In this document: positions 1-8,785 of the stretch, one piece after another
How positions within the stretch are numbered: the stretch's first letter is position 1
Layout: every line of letters starts with the position of its first letter
Source of the DNA: Achromobacter spanius
GTDB taxonomy: Bacteria; Pseudomonadota; Gammaproteobacteria; Burkholderiales; Burkholderiaceae_B
Direction: 5' to 3'
Length of the DNA: 64,000 bases
Assembly (NCBI RefSeq): GCF_029637605.1
Contig: NZ_CP121261.1
Coordinates: 1,364,001 to 1,428,000 of the forward strand
Position numbers and translations under genes: made by a program
The notes under the pieces: model-generated
What the model was told of the DNA's origin: nothing
The model's input: the letters and a program-made list of their open reading frames with translations, nothing else
Databases searched by the model: none

Positions 1-1
1 C

Positions 2-733
2 TTGCAGGTGACGGGGGGCTACTTCTGCGTGCCGGGCCTGAAAGAGGTGCCGGACGTGCATGCGGCGGGCTTTCCCATTGCGCAGATTGATGCCGACGGC
101 GAATTCATCATCGGCAAGGCCGACGCCACCGGCGGCGCGGTGGATGCCCGCACGGTGAAGGAACAGCTTCTGTACGAAGTCCACGACCCCGCGCGCTATC
201 TCACGCCCGATGTCGTGGCTGACTTAAGCCAGGCGCGCGTCGTGGAATTGGGCGGCAACCGCGTTGCGGTACACGGTATCACAGGCCACGCGCGGCCGTC
301 CGAATTGAAGGTCAACGTCTGCTATCGCGGCGGCTGGCTGGCCGAAGCCGAGATCTCTTATGCCGGCGTGCAGGCGGAAGCGCGCGCCCGCCTGGCCGCG
401 GACATCGTGCAGAAGCGGCTGGGATCCGCCTTTACCTTGCGGGCCGACCTGATCGGCGCCATCAGCATCCTGGGCGACGACGCAGGCGAAATGCGCCGCG
501 CGCTGCCCGATTCCCATGCGCGCGATGTGCGCCTGCGCCTGGCGGGCGAACACGCAGATCGCGCCCAGGCCGAACGCATCCTGCGCGAAGTGACGGCGCT
601 GTACACCTGCGGCCCCGCGGGCGGCGGCGGCGTGCGCACGGCGTTGCGGCCCCGGCTGAACATGCTGTCGTGCACTATCCCCCGCGACGCCGTACACAGC
701 GGCTGGAACTTCCTGGAGGCCATCGCGCCATGA
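2..733 (+). CDS. AtuA-like protein (DUF1446), C-terminal part
   Basis: The reading frame is open from the left edge of the window, so the N-terminus lies outside it; the apparent start at base 2 is not a real start. The 243 visible residues resemble the C-terminal half of the acyclic-terpene-utilisation AtuA / DUF1446 family, for example in the stretch around YFCVPGLKEVPDVHAAGFP and the CGPAGGGGVRT segment near the end. Members of this family are often followed by a short AtuA-related protein, as here: the stop codon overlaps the next start (ATGA). The biochemical role is not established, and the downstream Bug-type binding protein points to catabolism of an organic acid rather than specifically of terpenes. 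Family call good, function uncertain. Confidence 0.8.
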   Translation: MQVTGGYFCVPGLKEVPDVHAAGFPIAQIDADGEFIIGKADATGGAVDARTVKEQLLYEVHDPARYLTPDVVADLSQARVVELGGNRVAVHGITGHARPSELKVNVCYRGGWLAEAEISYAGVQAEARARLAADIVQKRLGSAFTLRADLIGAISILGDDAGEMRRALPDSHARDVRLRLAGEHADRAQAERILREVTALYTCGPAGGGGVRTALRPRLNMLSCTIPRDAVHSGWNFLEAIAP

Positions 734-1119
734 GCCATTCGTCAAACCCGCAGGCCGTGCCGCTGTATCGCCTGGCTCACAGCCGCTCTGGCGACAAGGG
801 CAACATTTCCAACCTGAGCCTGATTGCCTGGGACCCGGAGTGCTACGAGGTGCTGGCGGCGCAGGTAACCGAAGCGCGCGTGGCCGACTGGTTCGCGTAC
901 CGCCATCCCGCGCGTGTCACGCGCTATTTGCTGCCGACCCTGCACGCCATGAACTTCGTGCTGGAAGGCGTGTTGGACGGCGGCGTGAACGACGCGCTGA
1001 ACCTGGACACGCACGGCAAAAGCCTGTCTTTTCGATTGCTGGACCTGACGGTGGAGGTCAGTGCTGAACTGGCGCGCCGGCTGCCAGATGTACCCGGCGA
1101 CCGTCCCCCGGCCGCCTGA
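730..1119 (+). CDS. AtuA-related small protein
   Basis: This 129-residue protein starts at an ATG that overlaps the stop codon of the previous gene by four bases, indicating translational coupling. An in-frame start 60 bases earlier would lie inside the upstream gene and is less likely. It contains the LAHSRSGDKGNISNLSLI segment typical of the short partner of AtuA/DUF1446 proteins, which in some genomes is fused to the larger partner as a C-terminal domain. It carries no signal peptide or membrane segment, so it is probably cytoplasmic and forms a complex with the upstream product. Catalytic function unknown. Confidence 0.85.
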   Translation: MSHSSNPQAVPLYRLAHSRSGDKGNISNLSLIAWDPECYEVLAAQVTEARVADWFAYRHPARVTRYLLPTLHAMNFVLEGVLDGGVNDALNLDTHGKSLSFRLLDLTVEVSAELARRLPDVPGDRPPAA

Positions 1120-1162
1120 TTCTTTTCACCCCCCTATAAAAAAACACCACAGGAGACACAAC

Positions 1163-2128
1163 ATGCGCATTTCATCCAAGGGCCGCCTGGCCCTGTTGCT
1201 GGCCGCGGCCCTGCCCTTGACCGCCCTGGCCCAATCGTTCCCCACCAAACCCATCACCTTCATCGTGCCGTTCGCGGCCGGCAGCGCCACCGACCAGATC
1301 GGCCGCGCTATCGGTCAGGGCGTCACCGAGCAGACCGGCCAGGCCGTGGTCATTGAAAACAAGCCGGGCGCCAGCGCGATGATCGGCGCCGCCGCCGGTG
1401 CACGCGCCACGCCGGATGGCTATACGGTGTTGATCACCACAAACACCACCCACGCCGCCAATGAGCACCTGTACAAGTCGCTGACCTATCACCCGGTGAA
1501 GGACTTCGCGCCGATCACGTTGTTGGGCAAAGGCGGCCAGATCATGGTGGTGAACCCCAGTTCGCCGGCCAAGACCGTGGGCGAATTCCTGGCGCAAGCC
1601 AAGAAGCAGCCTGGCAAGCTGAGCTTTGGCAGCGGCAGTTCCAGCAGCCGCATCGCGGGTGAACTCTTGCAGCAGATGGCCGGTGTGCAACTGCTGCACG
1701 TGCCGTACAAGAGCAATCCGCTGGCAGTCACTGACCTGCTGGGCGGCCAGATCGACATGATGATTACCGACACGGCAACGGGCCTGCCGCAAGTCAAATC
1801 CGGCAAGCTGCGCGCGCTGGGCGTGACGGGCACGGCGCGCTCGCCGTTGGCCCCAGACGTACCGACGATTGCCGAAGCGGGCGTGCCCGGCTACGAAATG
1901 GGTTACTGGTTCGCGGCCTACGCGCCGGCCGGCACGCCGCCGGACGTGGTCAAGCGTCTGAATGAATTGTTGGTCAATGCCACCAAGGCCAAGCCAGCCC
2001 AGCAGTTCTATGCCCAGACAGGCACCGACGCCGCCAGCTCCACGCCGGACGAATTGGCCAAGTTCCAACAAGCCGAAGCAAAGAAGTGGGGCGAAATCAT
2101 CAAGAAGGCGGGCATCAAGCCCGAATGA
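1163..2128 (+). CDS. Bug/TctC-family tripartite tricarboxylate transporter binding protein
   Basis: A 321-residue periplasmic solute-binding protein. The start at 1163 is preceded by a good AGGAG ribosome site and gives a clear signal peptide (basic MRISSKGR, hydrophobic core, cleavage after ALAQ). The mature protein begins with FPTKPITFIVPFAAGSATDQ, the hallmark of the Bug family, and continues with the IENKPGASAMIGA motif. Bug proteins bind carboxylates and are greatly expanded in Bordetella and Achromobacter, mostly as orphans without their own TctAB permease; none is seen here. It follows the AtuA-like pair by about 45 bp and probably captures the substrate of that pathway. Ligand not predictable. 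Confidence 0.93.
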   Translation: MRISSKGRLALLLAAALPLTALAQSFPTKPITFIVPFAAGSATDQIGRAIGQGVTEQTGQAVVIENKPGASAMIGAAAGARATPDGYTVLITTNTTHAANEHLYKSLTYHPVKDFAPITLLGKGGQIMVVNPSSPAKTVGEFLAQAKKQPGKLSFGSGSSSSRIAGELLQQMAGVQLLHVPYKSNPLAVTDLLGGQIDMMITDTATGLPQVKSGKLRALGVTGTARSPLAPDVPTIAEAGVPGYEMGYWFAAYAPAGTPPDVVKRLNELLVNATKAKPAQQFYAQTGTDAASSTPDELAKFQQAEAKKWGEIIKKAGIKPE

Positions 2129-2170
2129 TGCGAGCGGAGTTTGGCCGCCATGGCTGGTGGCCTGCCCCAT

Positions 2171-2206
2171 AGCAAAAAACCCATCGCATGCGATGGGTTT
2201 TTTGCT
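2171..2206 (+). terminator. Bidirectional rho-independent terminator
   Basis: A near-perfect palindrome: AGCAAAAAACCCATCGC faces GCGATGGGTTTTTTGCT around a very small loop, with A- and T-runs on the two sides. It lies between the converging Bug gene and fpr and can stop transcription from both. Confidence 0.85.
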
Positions 2207-2232
2207 TGAAGGTGTTGACGCGTCGTTATCGA

Positions 2233-3009
2233 TTATTTATCAACAAACGCGCGTTCAACCACGTAGTCGCCCGGCTGGCCCACGCCCGGCGACACGGTGA
2301 AGCCGCGCTTGTCGAGCATGGCGCTGATGTCAGCCAGCATATGCGGGCTACCGCAGATCATGGCGCGGTCGGTTTCCGGGTTGATTTGCGGAATGCCGAT
2401 GTCGCTGCACAGCTTGCCGTTTTCCATCAGTTCCGTAATGCGGCCCTGGTTGCGGAACGGTTCACGCGTGACGGTGGGGTAGTACACGAGTTTGTCGCGG
2501 ACGACGTCACCGAAGAACTCGTTGTTTGGCAGTTCTTTCTCGATGAAGTCGGCGTAGGCCAGTTCGCTGACCCAACGCACGCCGTGAACAAGAATGACCT
2601 TGTCGAAACGTTCGTAGATATCCGGGTCTTTGATGATGCTCATGAAGGGCGCCAAGCCCGTGCCCGTGCCGAACAGGAACAGATGCTTGCCGGGCTTCAG
2701 GTCGTCGACAACCAAGGTGCCAACCGGCTTGCGGCTGACCAGAATGGTGTCGCCCTCTTTCAGGTGCTGCAGCCGCGACGTAAGCGGGCCGTTCTGCACC
2801 TTGATGCTGAGGAATTCGAGGTTTTCTTCGTAGTTGGCGCTGGCGATGCTGTAGGCCCGCAGCAGCGGTTTGCCTTCAACTTCCAGGCCGATCATGACGA
2901 AGTGGCCGTTGTGGAACCGCAAGGCCGCGTCACGCGTCGTGGTGAAGGAAAACAGGGTGTCGTTCCAGTGGTGCACGCTAAGTACGCGCTCAGTGTTGAA
3001 AGCAGCCAT
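2233..3009 (-). CDS. fpr: Ferredoxin--NADP+ reductase
   Basis: A 258-residue cytoplasmic flavoenzyme that moves electrons between NADPH and ferredoxin or flavodoxin. The FAD domain (about residues 5-100) contains RAYSIAS at 51-57, the RxYS flavin-binding motif; the NADP domain contains GTGTGLAP at 114-121. The C-terminus ends in ERAFVDK, as in the short bacterial FPR class. It is a single gene divergent from the iron-uptake operon at 3275, with a shared 265-bp promoter region. Bacterial fpr genes serve oxidative-stress defence and iron-sulfur supply, which fits an iron-related neighbourhood. Length is normal for the family. Confidence 0.95.
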   Translation of the reverse strand: MAAFNTERVLSVHHWNDTLFSFTTTRDAALRFHNGHFVMIGLEVEGKPLLRAYSIASANYEENLEFLSIKVQNGPLTSRLQHLKEGDTILVSRKPVGTLVVDDLKPGKHLFLFGTGTGLAPFMSIIKDPDIYERFDKVILVHGVRWVSELAYADFIEKELPNNEFFGDVVRDKLVYYPTVTREPFRNQGRITELMENGKLCSDIGIPQINPETDRAMICGSPHMLADISAMLDKRGFTVSPGVGQPGDYVVERAFVDK

Positions 3010-3177
3010 GTCGGATTCGTTGTATTAGGGTTGACCCTATTCTACAGGTCTTGTTGGGAACTTGTCTCATTATTCCGTAATACGCTTATGCCGTATTGAT
3101 AGGGATCAAGCCTTGAACAGCCACCCCTTACGAATAGTTGAATGCGCCTTTGCTTCCTGTTATCGTCGCGTTCTCAG

Positions 3178-3196
3178 TTGATAATCATTTTCGTTA
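3178..3196. promoter_or_regulatory. Putative Fur box upstream of the iron ABC operon
   Basis: The sequence TTGATAATCATTTTCGTTA resembles the 19-bp Fur consensus: it keeps GATAAT followed by CATT and TC in register. It lies about 80 bp before the start codon of the ferric-iron binding protein gene. Iron repression of that operon is inferred from the site and the gene content. Confidence 0.55.
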
Positions 3197-3274
3197 GCAG
3201 ACTGTTTTAAGCAGGGGAACGGCCAGGCTTTCGCCCTGCCCTTTCCTCTAGCAGCCCTAGCCGGAGTTCCCGAC

Positions 3275-4318
3275 ATGACCAAGCGTCCCCAATTGAATTC
3301 ACTGCTGCGCGCCCTCGCGCTGGCAGGCGCCGCCGCCTTCACCGTTTCAGCCAACGCCGCCGAAGAAGTCAGCCTGTACACCACTCGGGAACCCAAGCTG
3401 ATCCAGCCTCTGCTGGACGCCTTCACCAAAGAAAGCGGCATCAAGGTCAACACCGTATTCGTCAAGGACGGCCTGCTCGAGCGCGTCAAGGCCGAAGGCG
3501 CCAAGTCGCCCGCCGACGTGCTGATGACCGTGGACATCGGCAACCTGCTGGACCTGGTTGACGGCGGTGTGACGCAAGCGATCAAGTCGCAAACCCTGGA
3601 ATCGGTGATTCCCGCCAACCTGCGTGGCGCTGACGGCAAGTGGTACGCCCTGTCGCTGCGCGACCGCGTGCTGTATGTGGAAAAGGACCTGAAGCTGGAA
3701 TCCTTCCGCTACGAAGACCTGGCCGACCCCAAGTGGAAAGGCAAGGTCTGCATCCGTTCGGGCCAGCACCCCTACAACACCGCCATGATCGCGTCCATGA
3801 TTGCGCATGACGGCGCCGAAGCCACTGAAAAATGGCTGCGCGGCGTCAAGGCCAACCTGGCCCGCAAGGCCGCTGGCGGCGACCGCGACGTGGCGCGCGA
3901 CATCCTCGGCGGCATCTGCGACATCGGCCTGGCCAATGCCTACTACGTGGGCCACATGAAGAACGCCCAACCCGGCACCGACGCGCGCAAGTGGGGGGAT
4001 GCCATCAAGGTCATCCGCCCGACGTTCGCCAACGAGAAAAGCGGCGGCACGCACGTGAACGTCAGCGGCGCCGCCGTGGCCGCGCACGCGCCCCACAAGG
4101 AAAACGCAATCAAGCTGCTGGACTTCCTGGTGTCGGAGCCTGCCCAGGCGCTGTACGCCCAGGCCAACTACGAATACCCCGTGCGCAAGGGTGTGAAGCT
4201 GGATCCGGTCATTGCCAGCTTTGGTGAATTGAAGGTTGATCCGCTGCCCCTGACTGAAATCGCCAAGCATCGCAAACAAGCCAGCGAACTGGTCGACAAG
4301 GTCGGCTTCGACAACTGA
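3275..4318 (+). CDS. fbpA: Fe(3+) ABC transporter substrate-binding protein
   Basis: A 347-residue periplasmic ferric-iron-binding protein of the FbpA/FutA/IdiA family (extracellular solute-binding family 1). Signal peptide residues 1 to about 28, with cleavage near SANAAEE. The mature protein has the VSLYTTREPKLIQPLL opening and an adjacent tyrosine pair, Tyr223-Tyr224, in NAYYVGHMKN; paired tyrosines coordinate Fe(III) in this family. It is followed by its permease and ATPase, making a complete FbpABC importer. A perfect hairpin separates it from the permease gene, which should favour excess binding protein. A Fur-like box lies upstream. Confidence 0.93.
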   Translation: MTKRPQLNSLLRALALAGAAAFTVSANAAEEVSLYTTREPKLIQPLLDAFTKESGIKVNTVFVKDGLLERVKAEGAKSPADVLMTVDIGNLLDLVDGGVTQAIKSQTLESVIPANLRGADGKWYALSLRDRVLYVEKDLKLESFRYEDLADPKWKGKVCIRSGQHPYNTAMIASMIAHDGAEATEKWLRGVKANLARKAAGGDRDVARDILGGICDIGLANAYYVGHMKNAQPGTDARKWGDAIKVIRPTFANEKSGGTHVNVSGAAVAAHAPHKENAIKLLDFLVSEPAQALYAQANYEYPVRKGVKLDPVIASFGELKVDPLPLTEIAKHRKQASELVDKVGFDN

Positions 4319-4372
4319 TCTTTCGATAGCCGTATGACGCTTATGGCGTGATGCGGCCGTCTGACAGTATTG

Positions 4373-4403
4373 GGCCTGTTCCCTTTTTTGAAGGGAACAG
4401 GCC
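4373..4403 (+). terminator. Intra-operon hairpin between fbpA and fbpB
   Basis: A perfect 13-bp inverted repeat, GGCCTGTTCCCTT and AAGGGAACAGGCC, with a five-base loop TTTTG. It has no T-run after the second arm, so it is more likely a partial terminator or an mRNA 3'-end stabiliser for the fbpA segment than a full stop. Confidence 0.7.
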
Positions 4404-4431
4404 TTGCCATTGATGCCATCGACTTTGAAGT

Positions 4432-6114
4432 ATGCACACTGAATCTTTGCCCCGGCCCCTGCCCCGGCCGATGCGCCTGCGCTGGACAGAACGCGGCGCC
4501 GGCTGGCTGGCGGGCGCCGGGCTGATCGCCCTGGCCGTTCTGGCCCCCGTGCTGACGTTGGGCTGGTGGGCGTTGGGTGGTGACCTGGCGCATTGGCAGC
4601 ACCTGGCCAGCTACGTGCTGCCGCAAGCGCTTGCAAACACCGCGATGCTGCTGGCAGGCGTGGGCGTGGTCGTCACACTGCTGGGTACGGGCGCGGCCTG
4701 GCTGGTGACCGCCTACGACTTTCCCACGCGCCGCATTCTGACCTGGGCGCTATTGCTGCCGCTGGCGGTACCCACTTACATCATTGCGTTTGCCTACCTG
4801 GACCTGCTGCACCCCATCGGCCCCATCCAGACCGCCATCCGCGCGCTGCTGGGCTACGACAGCCCGCGCGATTTCCGCTTGCCTGACCTGCGGTCGATCT
4901 ACGGCGCCATCTTCGTGCTGGGTTTCGTGCTGTACCCCTACGTCTACCTGAGCACCCGCGTGATGTTCATGACGCAGGCGGCCAGCCTGTTGGAAGCCGC
5001 GCGTACCTTGGGCGCGGGCCGCGTGGCCGTGTTTTGCCGGGTGGCCCTGCCGTTGGCGCGCCCCGCCATCGTGGTGGGCGTCAGCCTGGCCTTGCTGGAA
5101 ACCTTGAATGACATTGGCGCGTCTGAATTCCTGGGGGTGCAGACGTTGACGGTGTCGGTCTACACCACCTGGGTGACGCGGTCCGACCTGGCCGGCGCGG
5201 CGCAGATTGCGCTGACGATGCTGGCCATCGTGATTGGGCTGATCCTGCTGGAACGCCACGGCCGCAAGCGGCAACGCTATGCCAACACGCAGCGCATGCG
5301 GCCGATGCAGGCGCGCCGGCTGCACGGGCCGGCCGCCGCCATCGCCGCCGTGCTGGGCTGGATTCCCGTGGTGCTGGGCTTTGTGGCGCCTGCCTTGTAC
5401 CTGGTCGTGGAAACCTACAAGCGCCTGCATTTGGTGGGCGGCGTGTCCGAGCAACTGATCAATGGCCTGAGCAATACACTGATCGTGGCGTTCAGTGCCA
5501 CCATCGTCACGCTGCTTTGCGGCTTGATCGTGGCGTGGGCCGGCCGCACCTTGCGTGAAAGCGCGGGATTCAATCCCGGCCGCGCGTGCGCGCGCATAGC
5601 CAGCCTGGGCTACGCGGTGCCCGGCACCGTCCTGGCGATCGGGCTGCTGACACCTTTCGTGTGGATAGACACCGCGGTCGCCAAGGTCTTTGGCGGAACC
5701 GGGCTGTTCCTGATGGGATCCATGGCCGCGCTGGTATGTGCCTACGTGATCCGATTCCTGGCCATTTCCACCGGCGCACTGGAAGCCGGACTTGCGCGCA
5801 TTCCGCCTTCGCTTGAGCAAGCATCGCGCCTGTTGGGCGAAAGCGCTGGCGGCACCTTGCGCCGCGTCCACCTGCCCTTGCTGCGGCCCGCGCTGGCGGC
5901 CAGTGCCCTGTTGGTGTTCGTGGATGCCATGAAGGAGCTGCCCGCCACCCTGCTACTGCGCCCCATGAATTTCGACACGCTGGCAACCTGGCTGTACGCT
6001 GAAGCCGCCCGCGGCACGTACGAGGAAGGCGCCGTGGCGGCGCTGGCGATCGTGCTGGCCGGCCTTCTGCCCGTCATCCTGCTGGCGCGCACCAATCTGA
6101 AAATGGGACATTGA
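4432..6114 (+). CDS. fbpB: Fe(3+) ABC transporter permease (fused two-domain)
   Basis: A 560-residue inner-membrane protein with about twelve hydrophobic segments in two homologous binding-protein-dependent transport halves. Each half has an EAA-like cytoplasmic loop: EAARTLGAGRVAVFCRVALP in the first and EQASRLLGESAGGTLRRVHLP, shortened here by one residue at most, in the second. A single permease with two domains is the usual form for FbpB/SfuB. The start at 4432 follows the intra-operon hairpin by 28 bases; the stop overlaps the TTG start of the ATPase gene. It passes Fe(III) delivered by the upstream binding protein. Confidence 0.93.
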   Translation: MHTESLPRPLPRPMRLRWTERGAGWLAGAGLIALAVLAPVLTLGWWALGGDLAHWQHLASYVLPQALANTAMLLAGVGVVVTLLGTGAAWLVTAYDFPTRRILTWALLLPLAVPTYIIAFAYLDLLHPIGPIQTAIRALLGYDSPRDFRLPDLRSIYGAIFVLGFVLYPYVYLSTRVMFMTQAASLLEAARTLGAGRVAVFCRVALPLARPAIVVGVSLALLETLNDIGASEFLGVQTLTVSVYTTWVTRSDLAGAAQIALTMLAIVIGLILLERHGRKRQRYANTQRMRPMQARRLHGPAAAIAAVLGWIPVVLGFVAPALYLVVETYKRLHLVGGVSEQLINGLSNTLIVAFSATIVTLLCGLIVAWAGRTLRESAGFNPGRACARIASLGYAVPGTVLAIGLLTPFVWIDTAVAKVFGGTGLFLMGSMAALVCAYVIRFLAISTGALEAGLARIPPSLEQASRLLGESAGGTLRRVHLPLLRPALAASALLVFVDAMKELPATLLLRPMNFDTLATWLYAEAARGTYEEGAVAALAIVLAGLLPVILLARTNLKMGH

Positions 6115-6896
6115 TCATCGTGCCCGATCTCTTAGAAATCGAACATCTTTCCCTGGCTTACGACACGCCCAAGGGCTTGAAACCCGTTGTGCAGGATCTG
6201 TCGCTGGGTCTGCCCGTGGGTCATATCGGCTGCTTGCTGGGGGAATCCGGCTGCGGCAAGACGACGGTGCTGCGCGCCATTGCCGGCTTTGAACCCGTAC
6301 GCGCCGGTCGCATCCTGCTGGACGGTACGGTGATCTCGTCGCCTACCGAACAAGTCGCGCCCGAACACCGCCGCGTCGGCATGATGTTCCAGGATTACGC
6401 GCTGTTTCCCCACCTGACGGTGGCGCTGAACGTCGCTTTCGGCCTGCGCAAGCTGCCGCGCGCCGAGCGCGCCCGCCGTGTCGAAGAAATGCTGACCTTG
6501 GTGGGCCTGGCCCATGCCGCCAACAGCTATCCGCACGAGATCTCGGGAGGCCAGCAACAGCGCGTGGCGCTGGCGCGCGCGCTGGCGCCCTCGCCCGACC
6601 TGCTGTTGCTGGACGAGCCGTTTTCCAACCTGGACGTGGACACGCGCGAGCGCCTGGCATTCGAAGTGCGCGATATCCTCAAGACGACCGGCCACACGGC
6701 CATGCTCGTCACGCACAACCAGGCCGAAGCCTTCGCCATCGCGGACCGCATCGGGGTAATGAGCCAGGGCAGCATCGCGCAGTGGGACACCCCCTATAAC
6801 CTGCACCATCGCCCCAGCAACGACTTCGTGCGCGACTTCATCCGCCGCGAAGCCTTGGAAGAACAGCGAGAGCAGGCTTTTGCCCGCGGGCGCTGA
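6111..6896 (+). CDS. fbpC: Fe(3+) ABC transporter ATP-binding protein
   Basis: A cytoplasmic ABC ATPase powering the FbpB permease. Walker A GESGCGKTT at residues 44-52, the signature [15 protein letters not shown], and Walker B LLLLDEPFSNLD followed by the switch histidine in LVTHNQ. The start is ambiguous: TTG at 6111, overlapping the permease stop, gives 261 residues, and GTG at 6120 gives 258. No ATG is available before the conserved LLEIEHLSL. Either way it is translationally coupled to fbpB. The C-terminal regulatory domain is short compared with the MalK-type ATPases. Confidence 0.92.
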   Translation: MIIVPDLLEIEHLSLAYDTPKGLKPVVQDLSLGLPVGHIGCLLGESGCGKTTVLRAIAGFEPVRAGRILLDGTVISSPTEQVAPEHRRVGMMFQDYALFPHLTVALNVAFGLRKLPRAERARRVEEMLTLVGLAHAANSYPHEISGGQQQRVALARALAPSPDLLLLDEPFSNLDVDTRERLAFEVRDILKTTGHTAMLVTHNQAEAFAIADRIGVMSQGSIAQWDTPYNLHHRPSNDFVRDFIRREALEEQREQAFARGR

Positions 6897-6921
6897 ACGT
6901 TACGCGATGCGCCGCCGGTAA

Positions 6922-7827
6922 TCAGGCGCGCGGTTCGGGCAGCGGGATGAATTCCGTTTCGTCGCCCGGCACAACCTGATCGAAACGCGTGCGCTGCCAA
7001 TCCTGCTTGGCTTGTTCGATACGGTCCTTGTTGCTGGATACGAAGTTCCACCAGACGTAGCGCGGGCCATCCAGGGGCTCGCCGCCGATCACGGCGAAAC
7101 GGGCGGCGGTAATGGCGCGAATCTGCACCGGGCGGCCGGGAGCAAAGACGACCAGCCTGCCGCTTTCAAAGACTTGCCCGTCGACTTCGACGGTGCCTTG
7201 CGCCAGGTAGGCGGCGCGCTCTTCGTATTCCGCCGGCAGTACCGTGGTGGCGCCGGCTTGCAACTGCAGGTCGCCATAAAAGAGTGGTGACAGCGTCTTG
7301 ACGGACGACGTTTTGCCGAACAGCGAGCCCGCCACGACCTGGGCGCGCACGCCCTCGCCTTCAATCACCGGCTGCGCGTCCAACCCGTAGTGCGTGAAGC
7401 CGGGATCCGTTTCTTCGTACTTGGTGGGCAGGCCCACCCAAATTTGCAGGCCACAGAGGCGTTGCGGCGACAGGCGGGCTTCGGGCGACGAACGCTCGGA
7501 GTGCACGATGCCGCGCCCCGCCGTCATCCAGTTCACTTCGCCAGGAAGAATGGTCTGGGTATGGCCGGCACCGTCGCGATGCACCATTGACCCTTCATAC
7601 AGATAGGTCACCGTGGACAGGCCGATATGCGGATGCGGCCGCACGTCGATGCCGGCGCCCACGTCAAAATCGGCGGGACCCATGTGGTCCAGGAATACGA
7701 ACGGCCCAACCGTGCGACGCTGCGCCGACGGAATGGCGCGCCGGACGGAAAAGCCGCCCAGGTCGCTGGTGCGCGGCACGACGATGGTTTCGATCTGGCT
7801 TTCGCCTGCTTCGGACAAGGTGGACAT
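6922..7827 (-). CDS. Pirin family protein
   Basis: A 301-residue double-cupin protein. The N-terminal cupin has the metal-binding pattern DVRPHPHIGLSTVTYLYEG and later GRGIVHSERS, supplying the His and Glu ligands of pirins; the second cupin covers roughly residues 180-290. Bacterial pirins bind Fe or Ni and some have quercetinase activity or modulate metabolic enzymes; the actual substrate cannot be read. A second, more distantly related pirin lies just upstream on the same strand, separated by a terminator-like hairpin. Length is normal. Confidence 0.93.
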   Translation of the reverse strand: MSTLSEAGESQIETIVVPRTSDLGGFSVRRAIPSAQRRTVGPFVFLDHMGPADFDVGAGIDVRPHPHIGLSTVTYLYEGSMVHRDGAGHTQTILPGEVNWMTAGRGIVHSERSSPEARLSPQRLCGLQIWVGLPTKYEETDPGFTHYGLDAQPVIEGEGVRAQVVAGSLFGKTSSVKTLSPLFYGDLQLQAGATTVLPAEYEERAAYLAQGTVEVDGQVFESGRLVVFAPGRPVQIRAITAARFAVIGGEPLDGPRYVWWNFVSSNKDRIEQAKQDWQRTRFDQVVPGDETEFIPLPEPRA

Positions 7828-7892
7828 GGTGTAGAGCTCCGCATGAATTGGCCAACGGCCATCTTAAGGCCCATTGGCCTCATCAATAACAA

Positions 7893-7919
7893 GCCGGGCG
7901 GAAACTGCTTCCGCCCGGC
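7893..7919 (-). terminator. Hairpin between the two pirin genes
   Basis: A perfect 11-bp stem, GCCGGGCGGAA against TTCCGCCCGGC, with loop ACTGC. On the minus strand it is followed by TTGTTATTG, so it likely ends transcription of the upstream pirin at 7929-8627. Confidence 0.75.
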
Positions 7920-7928
7920 GCCCGTGGC

Positions 7929-8627
7929 TTACGCCAGGTCAAACACCAGCACTTCGGCCTTCTTGCCGGCCGACAATTCGACACGGGTTTCATCCGTGAT
8001 GGCCGCCGCGTCGCCACCCGACAGCTCAACGCCGTTGACCGTCAAGCTGCCGCGCGCCACGTGGACCCAGGCCCGACGACCCGCTGCCAGCTTCAGCGTG
8101 GCGGATTCGTCGCCATCAAACAGGCCACCATAAAGCCGCGCGTCTTGATGGATCTTCATCGAACCGTCTTCGCCATCGGGCGACACCAGGGCTTGCAGAC
8201 GGCCACGCTTTTGCGCATCGCTGAATTCGCGCTCTTCGTATTCCGGCGCAATACCGGTCACGTCGGGCTCGATCCAGATTTGCAGCATGTGCGTTTCGGT
8301 GTCGGGCAGCGGGTTGAATTCGGAGTGCATCACGCCACGCCCCGCGCTCATCCGCTGCACATTGCCCGGCTTGATGGTCGAGCCGCTGCCCATGCTGTCC
8401 TTGTGGGCGATGGCACCGTCCAGCACATAGGTAATGATCTCCATGTCGCGATGGCCGTGGGTGCCAAAACCGCGTCCGGCGGCAATGCGGTCGTCGTTGA
8501 TGACGCGCAGCGAGCCAAAGCCCATGTGAGCCGGGTCGTAGTAGTTGGCAAAGGAAAAGGTATGAAACGAATCCAGCCATCCGTGGTTGGCGTGACCCCG
8601 TTCGTTAGCGCGGCGAATCGTAAGCAT
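7929..8627 (-). CDS. Pirin family protein (YhhW / quercetin 2,3-dioxygenase-like)
   Basis: A 232-residue cupin protein. The start at 8627 gives the conserved opening MLTIRRANERGHANHGWLD; an upstream ATG would add six residues not found in the family. The metal site is read from RGFGTHGHRDMEIITYVL and SAGRGVMHSEFNP. It belongs to the single-active-cupin YhhW group, shorter than the neighbouring 301-residue pirin. The divergent LysR gene at 8785 may control it. Confidence 0.92.
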   Translation of the reverse strand: MLTIRRANERGHANHGWLDSFHTFSFANYYDPAHMGFGSLRVINDDRIAAGRGFGTHGHRDMEIITYVLDGAIAHKDSMGSGSTIKPGNVQRMSAGRGVMHSEFNPLPDTETHMLQIWIEPDVTGIAPEYEEREFSDAQKRGRLQALVSPDGEDGSMKIHQDARLYGGLFDGDESATLKLAAGRRAWVHVARGSLTVNGVELSGGDAAAITDETRVELSAGKKAEVLVFDLA

Positions 8628-8770
8628 TGTGGACTCCTGTTTCAATAATATGAATGGTTGTCGGGGTGCGCTGGCAGCTCTGTTTCGTTGCCGTTTCGCT
8701 GCACCCCTGGCATGAGTGATATTCTGCGCGCGCCAGATAGGCGTTTCGGCGCTATATTTTGACGAGTTTG

Positions 8771-8785
8771 TTCAAATATTTTGAA
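8771..8785. promoter_or_regulatory. A/T-rich near-palindrome at the LysR start
   Basis: TTCAAATATTTTGAA is almost perfectly symmetrical and fits the loose T-N11-A pattern of LysR-type operators. It lies in the divergent region between the pirin and LysR genes and touches the first possible start codon at 8785, consistent with autoregulation or with the true start being the ATG at 8806. Confidence 0.45.

Noticed and set aside
2188..3099. 303-codon plus-strand open frame opposite fpr
   Set aside because: Antisense to a well-supported ferredoxin-NADP reductase.
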